Assembly (NCBI RefSeq): GCF_025685425.1
Contig: NZ_JAGTAS010000058.1
Location: 744,001 to 808,000 of the forward strand
From: Terriglobus albidus
GTDB lineage: Bacteria; Acidobacteriota; Terriglobia; Terriglobales; Acidobacteriaceae
Reading direction: 5' to 3'
DNA length: 64,000 nt
How positions within the stretch are numbered: position 1 is the stretch's first letter; each line of letters opens with the position of its first letter. This document shows, piece by piece, positions 1 through 8,637 of the stretch. The position numbers and the translations under genes are program-made. Below the pieces are notes generated by a model that was not told the origin of the DNA, made no database searches, and worked only from the letters and a program-made list of their open reading frames with translations.

Positions 1-950
1 ACGTGGCAGTTCAACGCCTTCATCTCTGACAGAAATGCTGTCGGCTCAGGAAACCGCTGTCCTTCCCATGCAAAAGTGCAGGAGTATGAGTGGCTCTGCC
101 AGCCCGGCTCCAGCCCGAAGACGTCGCAGGGAATCTTGCGATCACGAAACTCTTTCAGGAGTGACACGACTCGTTGCGACGTTGACCGTGAGTCGGCACG
201 ATACCAGAACCCAAGTCCCCACTCCGGCGGCACAAAGCCTCCGCCTGAAAAGACGTTATAGCGGCGAACGGCATCCAGCATGTTCGGCCCCGCGAAGAGG
301 TAGACATCGACACCGGAAGCATTCGGGATTTCGACCGTCACCTGCCCCTGGTCAGCCGTATTAATGTTGTGCGTGTAATTCGGATCAGGATTAACGTTGC
401 TGACACTGCTAGCCGGCTCCTCAGGCTTCGGGCGCGCGTTCCCGACAAAGAAGGTTGCATAACGAGCGGTGTCGACCAGGATGCCCACGCCTTTAGTCGT
501 GACGTAAAACGGCACCGGAGCGTGAGAGTCTCCCGAATCAAACCTGGGATCGGCATTCACGCGCATGGTCTTCTTCTTTCCACGCTGATCGAAAGAAAGA
601 AGCTGCAAGCCTAAGCCGAAGACAAGCTCATTGGGACGGAGCGGCAACTGAACGACTGTTCCCCGGACGGAGGTAGCACCTGAGATAGAAGGAAGTGGCG
701 ATTCGGCCACATGAGGCAGGCGATCAAAACCGTCGGTCTGAGGCCCCACCAGCCGGCCTGAGACCGGAGTGTAGGACTCCGGAGTTCCAATGCGTGCTCT
801 CCATACACCTGGGTGAACCTCGGCCCAATCTGCTTGCCGTAATGACTGTTCTTTCTCCTGAGCGAACAATACCCCCGGCGTTGAGGCTACAGCGCTCGTC
901 ACCAGGAGACGTTTCGCCAGGCTTCTTCTCGTAATCCGATTCGATGACAT
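1..950 (-). CDS. GH31 family glycosidase, 3' end cut by window edge
   Basis: About 316 residues are present; the gene continues past the left edge. The start at 950 has an AAGGAAGG ribosome-binding site just upstream. The N-terminus has a twin-arginine type signal (ITRRSLAKRLL, then a hydrophobic stretch and A-Q), so export by Tat is likely. The body carries the GH31 N-terminal beta-sandwich and the start of the catalytic barrel (PPEWGLGFWYR, then DVFGLEPGW), as in alpha-glucosidase/alpha-xylosidase proteins. The catalytic Asp lies beyond the edge. It follows the GH43 gene by 40 bases on the same strand, so the two probably form a plant or microbial polysaccharide degradation operon. Family is well supported; substrate is not known. 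Confidence 0.82.
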   Translation of the reverse strand, partial: MSSNRITRRSLAKRLLVTSAVASTPGVLFAQEKEQSLRQADWAEVHPGVWRARIGTPESYTPVSGRLVGPQTDGFDRLPHVAESPLPSISGATSVRGTVVQLPLRPNELVFGLGLQLLSFDQRGKKKTMRVNADPRFDSGDSHAPVPFYVTTKGVGILVDTARYATFFVGNARPKPEEPASSVSNVNPDPNYTHNINTADQGQVTVEIPNASGVDVYLFAGPNMLDAVRRYNVFSGGGFVPPEWGLGFWYRADSRSTSQRVVSLLKEFRDRKIPCDVFGLEPGWQSHSYSCTFAWEGQRFPEPTAFLSEMKALNCH

Positions 951-990
951 CGACCTTCCTTCGTAGGTTGTGATGCAGGCAACTTCTCTG

Positions 991-1986
991 TTATGGAAGA
1001 ACCGCTGCTACGCCGCTCTTAACATCCAGAGTCCATGGCTTGGGTTCAGGCAGTCTCATATTTCCTGAGCCAATCTCAAGCGGCATCCAGATATAGCGGC
1101 TGTCAGTAAGCGCAGACGGCTTCCAGCGGTCTCCGATATAGATCACGGTTGTATCTTTCTTCCCGGTAACTTTGACCAGCATGCTCGACTGCGAGTTATA
1201 GGTATTCACTTCCGGCGGAGCGACATCCTTGAACTCACTCCATGGTCCCGCCAGTGACTTGGACGTGGCATAGACGTTGGGATTTGGCTTCCAGCCGGTG
1301 AGATGCGAACCAAGAACGTAGTACAGCCCCTTGTAATGCACAATCGCCCCGCCTTCGAGCGGAGCCCGGATGAAGCTGACCTGCTTTTCGACCGAGAGAT
1401 AATCACTTGAGAGTTTGGCGATAAAAAAACCGTGCGTCGGACGTGATTCGAAGATCAGATAGGCAGCGCCGTCATCATCGATAAACTGACCGATGTCGCG
1501 GCTCTCCTGATCGAGAGGACGGAAGCTCTTCACATACTTATAGTCACCATCTATGGTGTCACTCACCGCGACGGCGACACGCGCAAGCTTGTAGCCAAAT
1601 GCATCCAGGTGGGCATACATAACAAACTTCTTTGTTTGGTCGTTGTAGAAGACCTTCGGCCGCTCCAGAATCCAGTTGTTCAGATTCTCAGGGTTACTCA
1701 GCTTCAGCACCTGGTTGCGAAACTTCCAATGCACCAGATCTGTGGAGGAATAGCAGGAGACATAACGCTTGTCGGGATCATTCGATGGAGTGCGGTCTTC
1801 TCCAAACCAGAAATAGGTATCTTTCACCTTCAGGATTCCACCACCGTGCGCTTCGATAGGCCGCCCACGGTCGTCGAGCCACACCTCTCCGGGCCGAATC
1901 ACCTTCTCCTGTGCACTGGCTTGCTGCAGCATGACACCCGCACAAATACTGGAAACCAACGTGAACAGCCACCTGGACCTCTTCAT
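991..1986 (-). CDS. Glycoside hydrolase family 43 (galactosidase/xylosidase-like), secreted
   Basis: A 331-residue protein with a Sec signal peptide (MKRSRWLFTLV...ASAQ). The start at 1986 is chosen because the signal peptide begins there and AAGGAA lies about 9 bases upstream; the frame is open for 32 more codons but that extension is not signal-like. The mature N-terminus IEAHGGGILKVKDTYFWFGE is characteristic of the GH43 branch that includes exo-beta-1,3-galactanases, and blocks of a five-bladed propeller follow (SSTDLVHWK, ERPKVFYND, SRDIGQFIDDDG, LEGGAIVHYKG). It should cleave terminal sugar units from polysaccharide in the periplasm. It is the first gene of the operon with the GH31 gene downstream. 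Confidence 0.82.
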   Translation of the reverse strand: MKRSRWLFTLVSSICAGVMLQQASAQEKVIRPGEVWLDDRGRPIEAHGGGILKVKDTYFWFGEDRTPSNDPDKRYVSCYSSTDLVHWKFRNQVLKLSNPENLNNWILERPKVFYNDQTKKFVMYAHLDAFGYKLARVAVAVSDTIDGDYKYVKSFRPLDQESRDIGQFIDDDGAAYLIFESRPTHGFFIAKLSSDYLSVEKQVSFIRAPLEGGAIVHYKGLYYVLGSHLTGWKPNPNVYATSKSLAGPWSEFKDVAPPEVNTYNSQSSMLVKVTGKKDTTVIYIGDRWKPSALTDSRYIWMPLEIGSGNMRLPEPKPWTLDVKSGVAAVLP

Positions 1987-2294
1987 CTCCTCAAATTCCT
2001 TTCCGCAAACCATGAATGTATAGGAACTGCCGATCGCGATCAGCCGAGCAGCCGTAGCCATTCTGATGGCGGCAGGATTCATGCGTCAAAAGAGCGCGTC
2101 CCTCTCCGAACGGGCCGTCCTAACCTTTACCGGCTTGGCGGTCCCGGACAACTGAACCCGGCATGGCAGCCTGTTCCCTGAACGTCGCTGAGTCTCTTTT
2201 CCTGAAATCGGGGTGTCAACGTTTGGAACAGTTCAGTCCCGCAGAAATGACCCGATCATGAAGTCCCTCAATGACTTGCATGCTTTCACAAAGA

Positions 2295-2315
2295 ACGTTA
2301 CGAGCACGTTACGAG
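2295..2315 (+). repeat. Direct repeat ACGTTACGAG x2, 11-base period, upstream of the regulator gene
   Basis: The 10-mer ACGTTACGAG occurs at 2295-2304 and 2306-2315, one helical turn apart; a partial copy CCTTACGAG is at 2334-2342. A third exact copy lies at 7909-7918, just before the ECF sigma gene start. The spacing suggests a protein-binding site. The rest of the 1987-2348 gap between the divergent glycosidase operon and the regulator gene shows no gene that I can support and presumably holds both promoters. Confidence 0.5.
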
Positions 2316-2348
2316 GCGTGATATGCTTGGGTTCCTTACGAGTAGACA

Positions 2349-3662
2349 ATGACCTCCTCTTTAGCGCAATCGTCAGCGCACATGTCGCCGCCTTCCCGGG
2401 AGCAGGTAGATGCGGCTCTGGATGAGCTGGCGAGAATTCTGACCAGTGACAGTTTTTCGAGCAGTAAACGGTGCAGAGATTTCCTAGAGTTTGTCGTCAA
2501 ACGTGCCCTCGCAGGAGATGCCGAGAACCTGACCGAGCGCTTCCTGGGTGTAGAGCTCTTTGGCAGGGCAGTCGACTATGAGACCGCAACCGATTCCATC
2601 GTCCGGGTAAGGGCGAATGATGTCCGCCGACGGCTAGCTCAGTACTACTCCAGCCAGCGATCTGTCACGCCGGTACGGATCGACCTGATGGCCGGCGGAT
2701 ACATTCCGGAGTTTCACTGGAAGCTTCAGGAGGCGCCGAGCCAGCCTGCGACTCAGGAACTACCCAGCCCCGTTGATCATCCTCCGGTCTCCACCGTCCA
2801 GGAAGATCAATCGCCTCTTGCACCAAAAGAGTTGGCCGGTCAGCACACGAAGGCACCAGGACGCGCGAGACTCTTCTGGTGGAGCGGCGCCGCTGCCTTT
2901 ATCGCCGTAGCCGTATGGACGGCGCTTGCACTTCGCCCTCATACGACGAATTTCGATCGCTTCTGGCAGCCTATCCTTGACGCCCCGGCGTCACCGGTTG
3001 TCAGCCTCCCGACGAGCGATACAATTCAGCTCCAATCCAACGCTATGCAGCAGTTCTCCCGATTGAAACCGGGCGAATCATTAAGTCTAGGACTGGCAGA
3101 CGTTCAGGCCTTTCATAACTGGCACATCTCACTGCCGGTCCTTCAGGCAACACTGTCGGTTACGCTCGCGTTAGAACGGAAAGGTAAAACACCCTTGGTT
3201 CGCCAGGGTACCGATCTGAAGATGGATGAGCTTCGCGGACACCCGATCATCGCGATTGGGTCATTCTCGAATCCCTGGACCCAACAGAATGTTGCCGGGC
3301 TGCGCTTTACCTTCGACCGAGGTGACTCTGATAGCGGGCCGCCGCGCATCCGCGACGCATTCAATCCGCAAAGGTTGTGGTCTCTGCTCCGCACCTATCC
3401 GGAGCCGCAGGCAAAAGACTATGCCATCGTGACCCGAACCTTCGACCCGGTAACACATGAACCGTTCCTGTCCCTTGCCGGCTTACATAGCTTCGGCAAT
3501 CAGATCGCAGGAGAATTCGTCTCGCAGGAATCATCATGGAACGAAGTGGCCGCGCGAGCGCCCGCCGGCTGGGAGAAGAAGAATCTGCAAGTAGTGCTGG
3601 AGACCAATCTGGTGGGAACAACGACCAGTTCTCCGAAGATCGTGGACGTTTATTTCTGGTAG
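2349..3662 (+). CDS. Membrane-anchored HTH-type regulator (acidobacterial family)
   Basis: A 437-residue protein. Residues about 20-125 contain the conserved block seen in many Acidobacteriota regulators: SSSKRCRDFLEFVVKRAL, LTERFLGVELFGR, DSIVRVRANDVRRRLAQYY and the GGYIPEF motif. That block resembles the N-terminal DNA-binding-like domain of putative adenylate cyclase/OmpR-type regulators. A Pro-rich linker (about 125-170) and one transmembrane helix (about 175-195) follow, then a 240-residue C-terminal domain predicted outside the membrane that I do not recognise. An alternative start is the Met at codon 12 (2382). It lies divergent from the glycosidase operon, so control of that operon is possible but not shown. 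Confidence 0.6.
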   Translation: MTSSLAQSSAHMSPPSREQVDAALDELARILTSDSFSSSKRCRDFLEFVVKRALAGDAENLTERFLGVELFGRAVDYETATDSIVRVRANDVRRRLAQYYSSQRSVTPVRIDLMAGGYIPEFHWKLQEAPSQPATQELPSPVDHPPVSTVQEDQSPLAPKELAGQHTKAPGRARLFWWSGAAAFIAVAVWTALALRPHTTNFDRFWQPILDAPASPVVSLPTSDTIQLQSNAMQQFSRLKPGESLSLGLADVQAFHNWHISLPVLQATLSVTLALERKGKTPLVRQGTDLKMDELRGHPIIAIGSFSNPWTQQNVAGLRFTFDRGDSDSGPPRIRDAFNPQRLWSLLRTYPEPQAKDYAIVTRTFDPVTHEPFLSLAGLHSFGNQIAGEFVSQESSWNEVAARAPAGWEKKNLQVVLETNLVGTTTSSPKIVDVYFW

Positions 3663-3699
3663 GGCGATGGACAGTATCTCTTTCTTTAGAACAATGAAA

Positions 3700-3725
3700 A
3701 GCCCCTCATCGCGAGGGGCTTTTTC
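3700..3725. terminator. Bidirectional intrinsic terminator
   Basis: AGCCCCTC / GAGGGGCT arms (3700-3707 and 3713-3720) with a 5-base loop, flanked by AAAA on the left and TTTTT on the right, so it can stop both the plus-strand regulator gene and the minus-strand genes that converge on it. Confidence 0.85.
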
Positions 3726-3869
3726 TCAACCATTGCTCGGCTTCGTCGGGGGCTCGCCACCGTCTGAACCATCATCGGCGCTCAGCGCGGTTTCAGTTAC
3801 GTTAAGCGCCGCCTCGGTCGGCTCCTGCGTATACTCCGTCTCTTTCGTTTCCTTCAACTCTTCCGGCAT
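3726..3869 (-). CDS. Small acidic protein of 47 aa, overlapping the upstream membrane gene
   Basis: Starts at ATG 3869 with AAGGAG placed 7 bases upstream, an ideal ribosome-binding site, and ends in TGA directly against the terminator hairpin. It begins MPEELKETKETEYTQEP and is rich in Glu, Thr, Asp and Pro with no hydrophobic segment, so it is probably a soluble, disordered polypeptide. It overlaps the last 68 bases of the membrane protein gene in another frame, which suggests translational coupling. I do not recognise a family. Its support is the ribosome-binding site and its exact fit between the upstream gene and the terminator. Confidence 0.6.
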   Translation of the reverse strand: MPEELKETKETEYTQEPTEAALNVTETALSADDGSDGGEPPTKPSNG

Positions 3870-4329
3870 GCACTTTCTCCTTGGGATAGAGCCATAAGAT
3901 AGCAATCCCCGAGCCGATTATGACAGCAAAGTTCGTCCATTGCTGCAATTGATATAAGAAACTTTTCTCGATCTCCTGCGGGATATCACTGACGATAGAG
4001 GGCAGATACTTGATCAGCGCATATCCGCCATTCATGTAAGCCAGCAGCTTCTTCAACCGGGACGGACGTTGAATCTCTTCGTTCAGTAGATATACGCAAA
4101 GCACGATCTCACTCGCCTGGGTAAAATGCTGCTTCCACCAGAACAACTCTTCGTAGCTGGTTTGCGACACCCGGGGAGAGTAGTAGGCCCAGATAAACAC
4201 CAGCGCCAGCAGCGCGAACAGGGCCTGCATTCCGGAGTAAAAACGCAGCTCCTTATATACCTTAGTAACAAGGCAAACGGCACACAGCGCAATCAGGCTG
4301 GCGGTCGTACAGAACCACAATGGATTCAT
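3802..4329 (-). CDS. Hypothetical multi-pass membrane protein
   Basis: 175 residues from ATG 4329 (a TTG 12 codons earlier is possible but neither has a clear ribosome-binding site). Hydrophobic helices are visible at the N-terminus (WFCTTASLIALCAVCLV), next (GMQALFALLALVFIWAYY), a middle segment (ASEIVLCVYLLN) and near the C-terminus (WTNFAVIIGSGIAILWLY). The last 20 or so residues are charged and Gly-rich and coincide with the overlap with the 47-aa gene. No family recognised. The topology would suit a small inner-membrane protein of unknown role. Confidence 0.6.
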   Translation of the reverse strand: MNPLWFCTTASLIALCAVCLVTKVYKELRFYSGMQALFALLALVFIWAYYSPRVSQTSYEELFWWKQHFTQASEIVLCVYLLNEEIQRPSRLKKLLAYMNGGYALIKYLPSIVSDIPQEIEKSFLYQLQQWTNFAVIIGSGIAILWLYPKEKVHAGRVEGNERDGVYAGADRGGA

Positions 4330-4657
4330 ATCTGAAGTGTCAAGCCACTGCGCTGTAAATGGCAAGCGGATTGCGAAAAATTGGCGAAGACGTCATCATC
4401 GCAATCAAGCAACTGCTGACGCCATCCAGCAGGCCTGATCGGGCCCCGCATCCTATGCGTGTACAGTTCACCGCATCCATGCGGCAGAAATCGATGTGGC
4501 ATTCATTTTGCTAACGTCATTCGTTCCTGTTGCGTCTACCGATTACATCGCAAATACGCCGTGCCCGTGTCGCTCGTGCGATATCGTTTTCATCTTGCTT
4601 GTAAGCCTGCATCGCATCATTCTTTCTCCCACAATAAATTGATTTTTCCTGGAAGTT
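4330..4657. other. Intergenic region, divergent
   Basis: No supported gene. It separates the minus-strand membrane protein from the plus-strand secretin operon and should hold both promoters. The base composition is visibly richer in A+T near 4600-4655, just before the secretin gene. I see no clear -35/-10 pair or hairpin. Confidence 0.4.
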
Positions 4658-6412
4658 TTGTCGCTTCCGCACAAATACCCGTGGGGGTGTTTCGCTGTGC
4701 CGCTGAACCGAACTTGGACTCTTCCCTTTCTGGCCATGATCTTGCTGTGGCTATTGCCCATATCAGGATGGGCGGAACCTTCGGCTCGGTCTCTCTACAG
4801 ACAGGGACAGGCTGCAGAGGCGCGTCAGCAGTATGAAGAGGCTTTCCTTGCATATCGCTCGGCCATGCAGAAGTCGCCCGCCGATCTGCGTTACCGCACT
4901 GCCTGCGAGCGCGTTCGCTTGTTATCGTCAGCCTTGCATTTGAAGCGGGGCAATGAATACAGGCAGGCGGGTGATACCACCGATGCCCTGGCGGAGTACC
5001 TTCGCGCCTCCTCCGTTGATCCGTCCAATGCCGCCGTTCAGCAGGCAATCGCCGGACTTGCCGGTATCATCCCTTCTCAACCCGAAAAGAGCGACCTGCC
5101 GCAATCTCCTGAGACCAACCGCAAGGTTGCAGCTATGGCAAAACCGGTTGAGTTGAAAGCGCTCTCAGACGATGCCATCACGCTGCATATGATCGAAGAC
5201 ACCAGGGTGATTTATCAGGCCATCGGCAAAACCGCGGGAGTCAACGTGCTGTTCGACCCTGACCTCATCACCAAACGGGTCGCCGTTGACATTACAAAGA
5301 TCCCGCTCGCGGATGCACTGCAGGTTATCGGCACGCTCACTGGAACGTTCTGGAGGGCGATTACCCCGAATACCATCTTTGTGGCGGCCGATACCCGGGC
5401 GAAGCGAACGAGCCTGGAGACGCAGGCGCTGCAGACCTTCTATCTCGCGAATACCGCGCAACAGAGCGACGCCAACGAACTCATCACCGCCCTGCGGAAT
5501 GTGATGGACCAGAGTGTTCGAACCTTCCTTGTTCCCAGCCAGAACGCCATCGTCATGCGGGGCACGCCTGACCAGCTTCTCCTGGCCCAGAAGGTGATCG
5601 ACGATCTGGACCGGGCACATGCCGAGGTTGTTATCGATGTTGCCGTAATGACCGTCAGCAAAGACAAGGTGCGCAACCTTGGCCTGCAGTTCCCACAGAG
5701 CATCTCGGGCACATTGCAAAGCACCAGCAGCGACTCCAACGCCAAATTCAACCTGAATGACATGGCGCACCTGAATGCGAAGAACATTCAGCTTACGGTC
5801 GGTTCGGCCGCGGCTCAGGTGCTGTTAACCGACAGCGAGACCCGTATTCTGCAGAACCCAAGACTGCGCGCCACAGACGGCCAGAAGTCCACGCTCAAGA
5901 TCGGTTCCAGGATTCCCGTTGCGACCGGTTCTTACAGCACTCCTACGGCAGCCAGCTCCGCTGCCGTGCAGACACAATTCACCTACATCGACGTGGGCGT
6001 CACCATGGAGATGCAGCCGGTGATTCACTACAACGGTGATGTAACGCTGAAGGTAAAGGTAGAGATCAGCGCGAAGACCGGAGAGACCACCATCAGCGGC
6101 GTCACCGAGCCGATCATCAGTCAGCAGGCTGTCGATGAGGTGATCCGGCTGAAAGAGGGAGAGAGCAACCTTATCGGAGGTCTTCTGGAAGACCAGAACA
6201 ACAAGGATGTCAGCGGAACACCCGGCCTGGGAGAGGTGCCTCTCATCAAATATCTCTTCAGCACCCAGAAACAGACGCTGGAACACGACGAGATCGTCTT
6301 TCTCATCACGCCGCACCTCGTCCGCACCGTGCAGGTCGATCCTGCAAGTCTTAGACAAGTGGATATCGGAACGGGCGAGTCGATCCAGCTACGAAAATCG
6401 CACACGGAATAA
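4658..6412 (+). CDS. Secretin (GspD/PulD-like) with N-terminal TPR region
   Basis: 584 residues from TTG 4658; a GTG at 4697 (VPLNRTW) would also keep the signal peptide (LPFLAMILLWLLPISGWAE). Residues about 45-140 look like TPR repeats (ALHLKRGNEYRQAGDTTDAL). Then come STN/N0- and N1-type domains (about 165-330; NVLFDPDLITKRVAVDI, NAIVMRGTPDQLLLAQKVID) and the C-terminal secretin beta-barrel (LKEGESNLIGGLLEDQ, GLGEVPLIKYLFS, DEIVFLITPHLVR). Secretins form outer-membrane channels for type II secretion or type IV pili. No other secretion genes are adjacent; a second secretin-like gene overlaps its stop codon. Confidence 0.85.
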   Translation: MSLPHKYPWGCFAVPLNRTWTLPFLAMILLWLLPISGWAEPSARSLYRQGQAAEARQQYEEAFLAYRSAMQKSPADLRYRTACERVRLLSSALHLKRGNEYRQAGDTTDALAEYLRASSVDPSNAAVQQAIAGLAGIIPSQPEKSDLPQSPETNRKVAAMAKPVELKALSDDAITLHMIEDTRVIYQAIGKTAGVNVLFDPDLITKRVAVDITKIPLADALQVIGTLTGTFWRAITPNTIFVAADTRAKRTSLETQALQTFYLANTAQQSDANELITALRNVMDQSVRTFLVPSQNAIVMRGTPDQLLLAQKVIDDLDRAHAEVVIDVAVMTVSKDKVRNLGLQFPQSISGTLQSTSSDSNAKFNLNDMAHLNAKNIQLTVGSAAAQVLLTDSETRILQNPRLRATDGQKSTLKIGSRIPVATGSYSTPTAASSAAVQTQFTYIDVGVTMEMQPVIHYNGDVTLKVKVEISAKTGETTISGVTEPIISQQAVDEVIRLKEGESNLIGGLLEDQNNKDVSGTPGLGEVPLIKYLFSTQKQTLEHDEIVFLITPHLVRTVQVDPASLRQVDIGTGESIQLRKSHTE

Positions 6413-7836
6413 TGATGTGGCTCTGCAAACATTACCAGATTAAACAAGCGGGGATCCTCTCGGCTTTCACCGCAAGCTGTCTCCTGGCCTGCTGTGCACA
6501 GACACCCGCGCCATCGCACGAGCTGAAACCTTCTGTTGCGCTAAAGCCTTCGGAGAAACGCTGTTCGTTTCATACGCGGACCGATACGTACGCGCTCATT
6601 CGTCAGGTGCTCAATGCATATGATCTGGAAGCTTCGATCGACATCACCGTCCCACAGCGGCAGGTATCGCTGCAGATCGACGATGCCTCACTGCAGCAGG
6701 CACTCGAAGCCCTCGAGCTTGTCACCGGAACCTTCGCCGTGCCCTGGGAGGAGACACAGGCTCACTTCTATGAAGACACGGTAGAAAACCGCAAACGGTA
6801 TGAGTATCTGCAGATGGGAACGATCCGCCTGCTTGGCATGTCTGCTGCCGAGATGAATGACATCGCGGGCCTAATGCGATCTATCCTGGAGACCGGCACC
6901 TATGCGCTGGAGACGAACGCTAATGGCATTACTATCCGCGCCCCACAGCGGGAATTGCTTCCACTGGATGCGCTTCTTCATGAGTTGCTGAATGGACGCA
7001 GCGTGATTCTGCTGAACGTTGAGCTCTATGAGCTCGACAAGAACAAAACCCATAATATCGGTCTGACTCTGCCGGGATCGACCAATCTCTTCCATGTCGC
7101 TACGGAGATCAGCCAGATCCTGTCTGCGAATGCCGATGCGGTCAAACAGATTGTTGCCAGCGGCCTCGCGGATGCAACCGACTACGAAAAGATCGTTGCA
7201 ATTCTCATCGCCTCTGGACTCGTAAAAGACAGTGTCTTCAACAGCCCGTTTGTGGTCTTTGGAGGCGGTCTGACGGCGTTTGGCCTCAATATCGGCGATG
7301 TCGCCGCGGATCTGGCGCTCAACTCTTCGGAAGCCCGCTCTCTTAAACAGATGCAGCTTCGCCTCCTGGATCAGGAGCAAGGAACCATCCGCATTGGATC
7401 GCGATATCCCATCCTCATTTCAAAGACGTCTAACATCGGCTCCTCCTCTTCAGGATCGACCGTTCCGCAGTTTCAATACCAGGATCTCGGTGTCACCCTT
7501 AAGGTCACGCCTCGCATCCACGAATCGGAACAGATCGCCCTGAATCTGGATCTCACCGTCGCGGCTCTTACAGGAACAGGTATCGGAGATCTGCCGATAC
7601 TCTCGAACCGGCAGTACACCGGCGAAGCTGTGCTGCGTTCCGGGCAGAGTGCCCTGCTGGTTAGCCTGCTTGAAAAGCAGGTATCCGCCGCGTTGACAGG
7701 TCTGCCACTCAATGCCGAGCCCCATCGGAATGCCGAGCATGACGCCATGGAGATCATCCTGATGGTGACACCGCACATCGTGCGCATGGCGCACGACAAA
7801 TCTGCGGGTGCGATCTTTCCTCTCCCAACCCACTGA
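6412..7836 (+). CDS. Secretin-like lipoprotein
   Basis: 474 residues. The start overlaps the previous stop as TAATG, so the two genes are translationally coupled. The N-terminus has a lipobox-like sequence (SCLLACCAQ), suggesting an outer-membrane lipoprotein. A short STN-like domain (about 50-105; LEASIDITVPQRQVSLQ, SLQQALEALELVTG) is followed by an unusual 200-residue central region with a Gly-rich hydrophobic segment (VVFGGGLTAFGLNIG) and a secretin-type C-terminus (IRIGSRYPILIS, FQYQDLGVTLKVTP, LRSGQSALLVSLLE, MEIILMVTPHIVR). It is probably a partner of the first secretin. The order of domains supports homology, but pore formation is only inferred. Confidence 0.72.
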   Translation: MMWLCKHYQIKQAGILSAFTASCLLACCAQTPAPSHELKPSVALKPSEKRCSFHTRTDTYALIRQVLNAYDLEASIDITVPQRQVSLQIDDASLQQALEALELVTGTFAVPWEETQAHFYEDTVENRKRYEYLQMGTIRLLGMSAAEMNDIAGLMRSILETGTYALETNANGITIRAPQRELLPLDALLHELLNGRSVILLNVELYELDKNKTHNIGLTLPGSTNLFHVATEISQILSANADAVKQIVASGLADATDYEKIVAILIASGLVKDSVFNSPFVVFGGGLTAFGLNIGDVAADLALNSSEARSLKQMQLRLLDQEQGTIRIGSRYPILISKTSNIGSSSSGSTVPQFQYQDLGVTLKVTPRIHESEQIALNLDLTVAALTGTGIGDLPILSNRQYTGEAVLRSGQSALLVSLLEKQVSAALTGLPLNAEPHRNAEHDAMEIILMVTPHIVRMAHDKSAGAIFPLPTH

Positions 7837-7929
7837 TTCCCCAGCCGGTTCAACGCCTCCGGGAAAAATATCTGGTTTCTCTGGAAGCTTGTACGCCATC
7901 CGTCCAATACGTTACGAGGGACAAAGCAA

Positions 7930-8637
7930 GTGCGCTGGTTTGAACTTCCAGCTAGAGGGACGCCATCAGTCCGTGAAGACGGACCTGATAAAGACCTTGC
8001 GCTCCGCCTGAAGCGGAGAGACAAGGACTCGTTTCTTGCGCTGTACGACCGTTACGGCAGAACCGTATACCGCTATCTGATGCATATGACTGGTTCCATC
8101 TCGGCGGCGGAAGAACTTACGCAGGAGGTCTTCATCGTGATTCTGGATGCGATGGCGACTCCCGAACCGATGCGTTCCTTCGATCCTGCCAAAGGAACCC
8201 TGGAGGGCTACCTGCTCGGTATCGCGCGTAATCTTGCCAGGCAGGAGCATCGCAGGAGCCTGCGGCTGCTGTCTCTGGACGAGATGCAGGGAAGGATGGA
8301 CTGGACCGGCCTGTTCAACAATATCCAAAAGACCTCAGGATCATGGGAGTATCTCGCAGCACTGACAACACAAACTGAGATCAAGCTGCTCCATCGCTTT
8401 ATTCTTGAGCTGCCGGAACACTACCGCACCGTTGTTGTTCTCTGCGCGCTGCAGGAGAAAAGCTACCGCGATGTCGCGGCCATGTTGCAGTGCTCGGAAG
8501 GCACCGTAGCTTCCCGGCTGAACCGCGCCAAGGTTCTGCTCACGGCAAAGCTTACCGCCGGCGATCGAAGCAGGAAGCATCATCGCAAACTCGTGGAAGG
8601 GGGTCTCCATGCCAAAGCATCCGTTGCAAAAGGCTGA
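7930..8637 (+). CDS. ECF-type RNA polymerase sigma factor
   Basis: 235 residues from GTG 7930. Region 2 is seen at about 35-75 (FLALYDRYGRTVYRYLMHMT, AEELTQEVFIVIL) and region 4 at about 160-205 (LPEHYRTVVVLCALQEKSYRDVAAMLQCSEGTVASRLNRAK). It directs RNA polymerase to a specific regulon. It lies 93 bases after the secretin pair. The 3' end overlaps the next gene by 29 bases, an arrangement usual for a sigma factor and its membrane-bound regulator. An ACGTTACGAG motif lies at 7909-7918 just before the start codon. Confidence 0.88.
   Translation: MRWFELPARGTPSVREDGPDKDLALRLKRRDKDSFLALYDRYGRTVYRYLMHMTGSISAAEELTQEVFIVILDAMATPEPMRSFDPAKGTLEGYLLGIARNLARQEHRRSLRLLSLDEMQGRMDWTGLFNNIQKTSGSWEYLAALTTQTEIKLLHRFILELPEHYRTVVVLCALQEKSYRDVAAMLQCSEGTVASRLNRAKVLLTAKLTAGDRSRKHHRKLVEGGLHAKASVAKG

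Noticed and set aside
7883-7904. Possible ECF promoter (GGAAG...CGTC) before the sigma factor gene
   Set aside because: The spacing of 13 bases is shorter than usual for ECF promoters, so autoregulation cannot be claimed.
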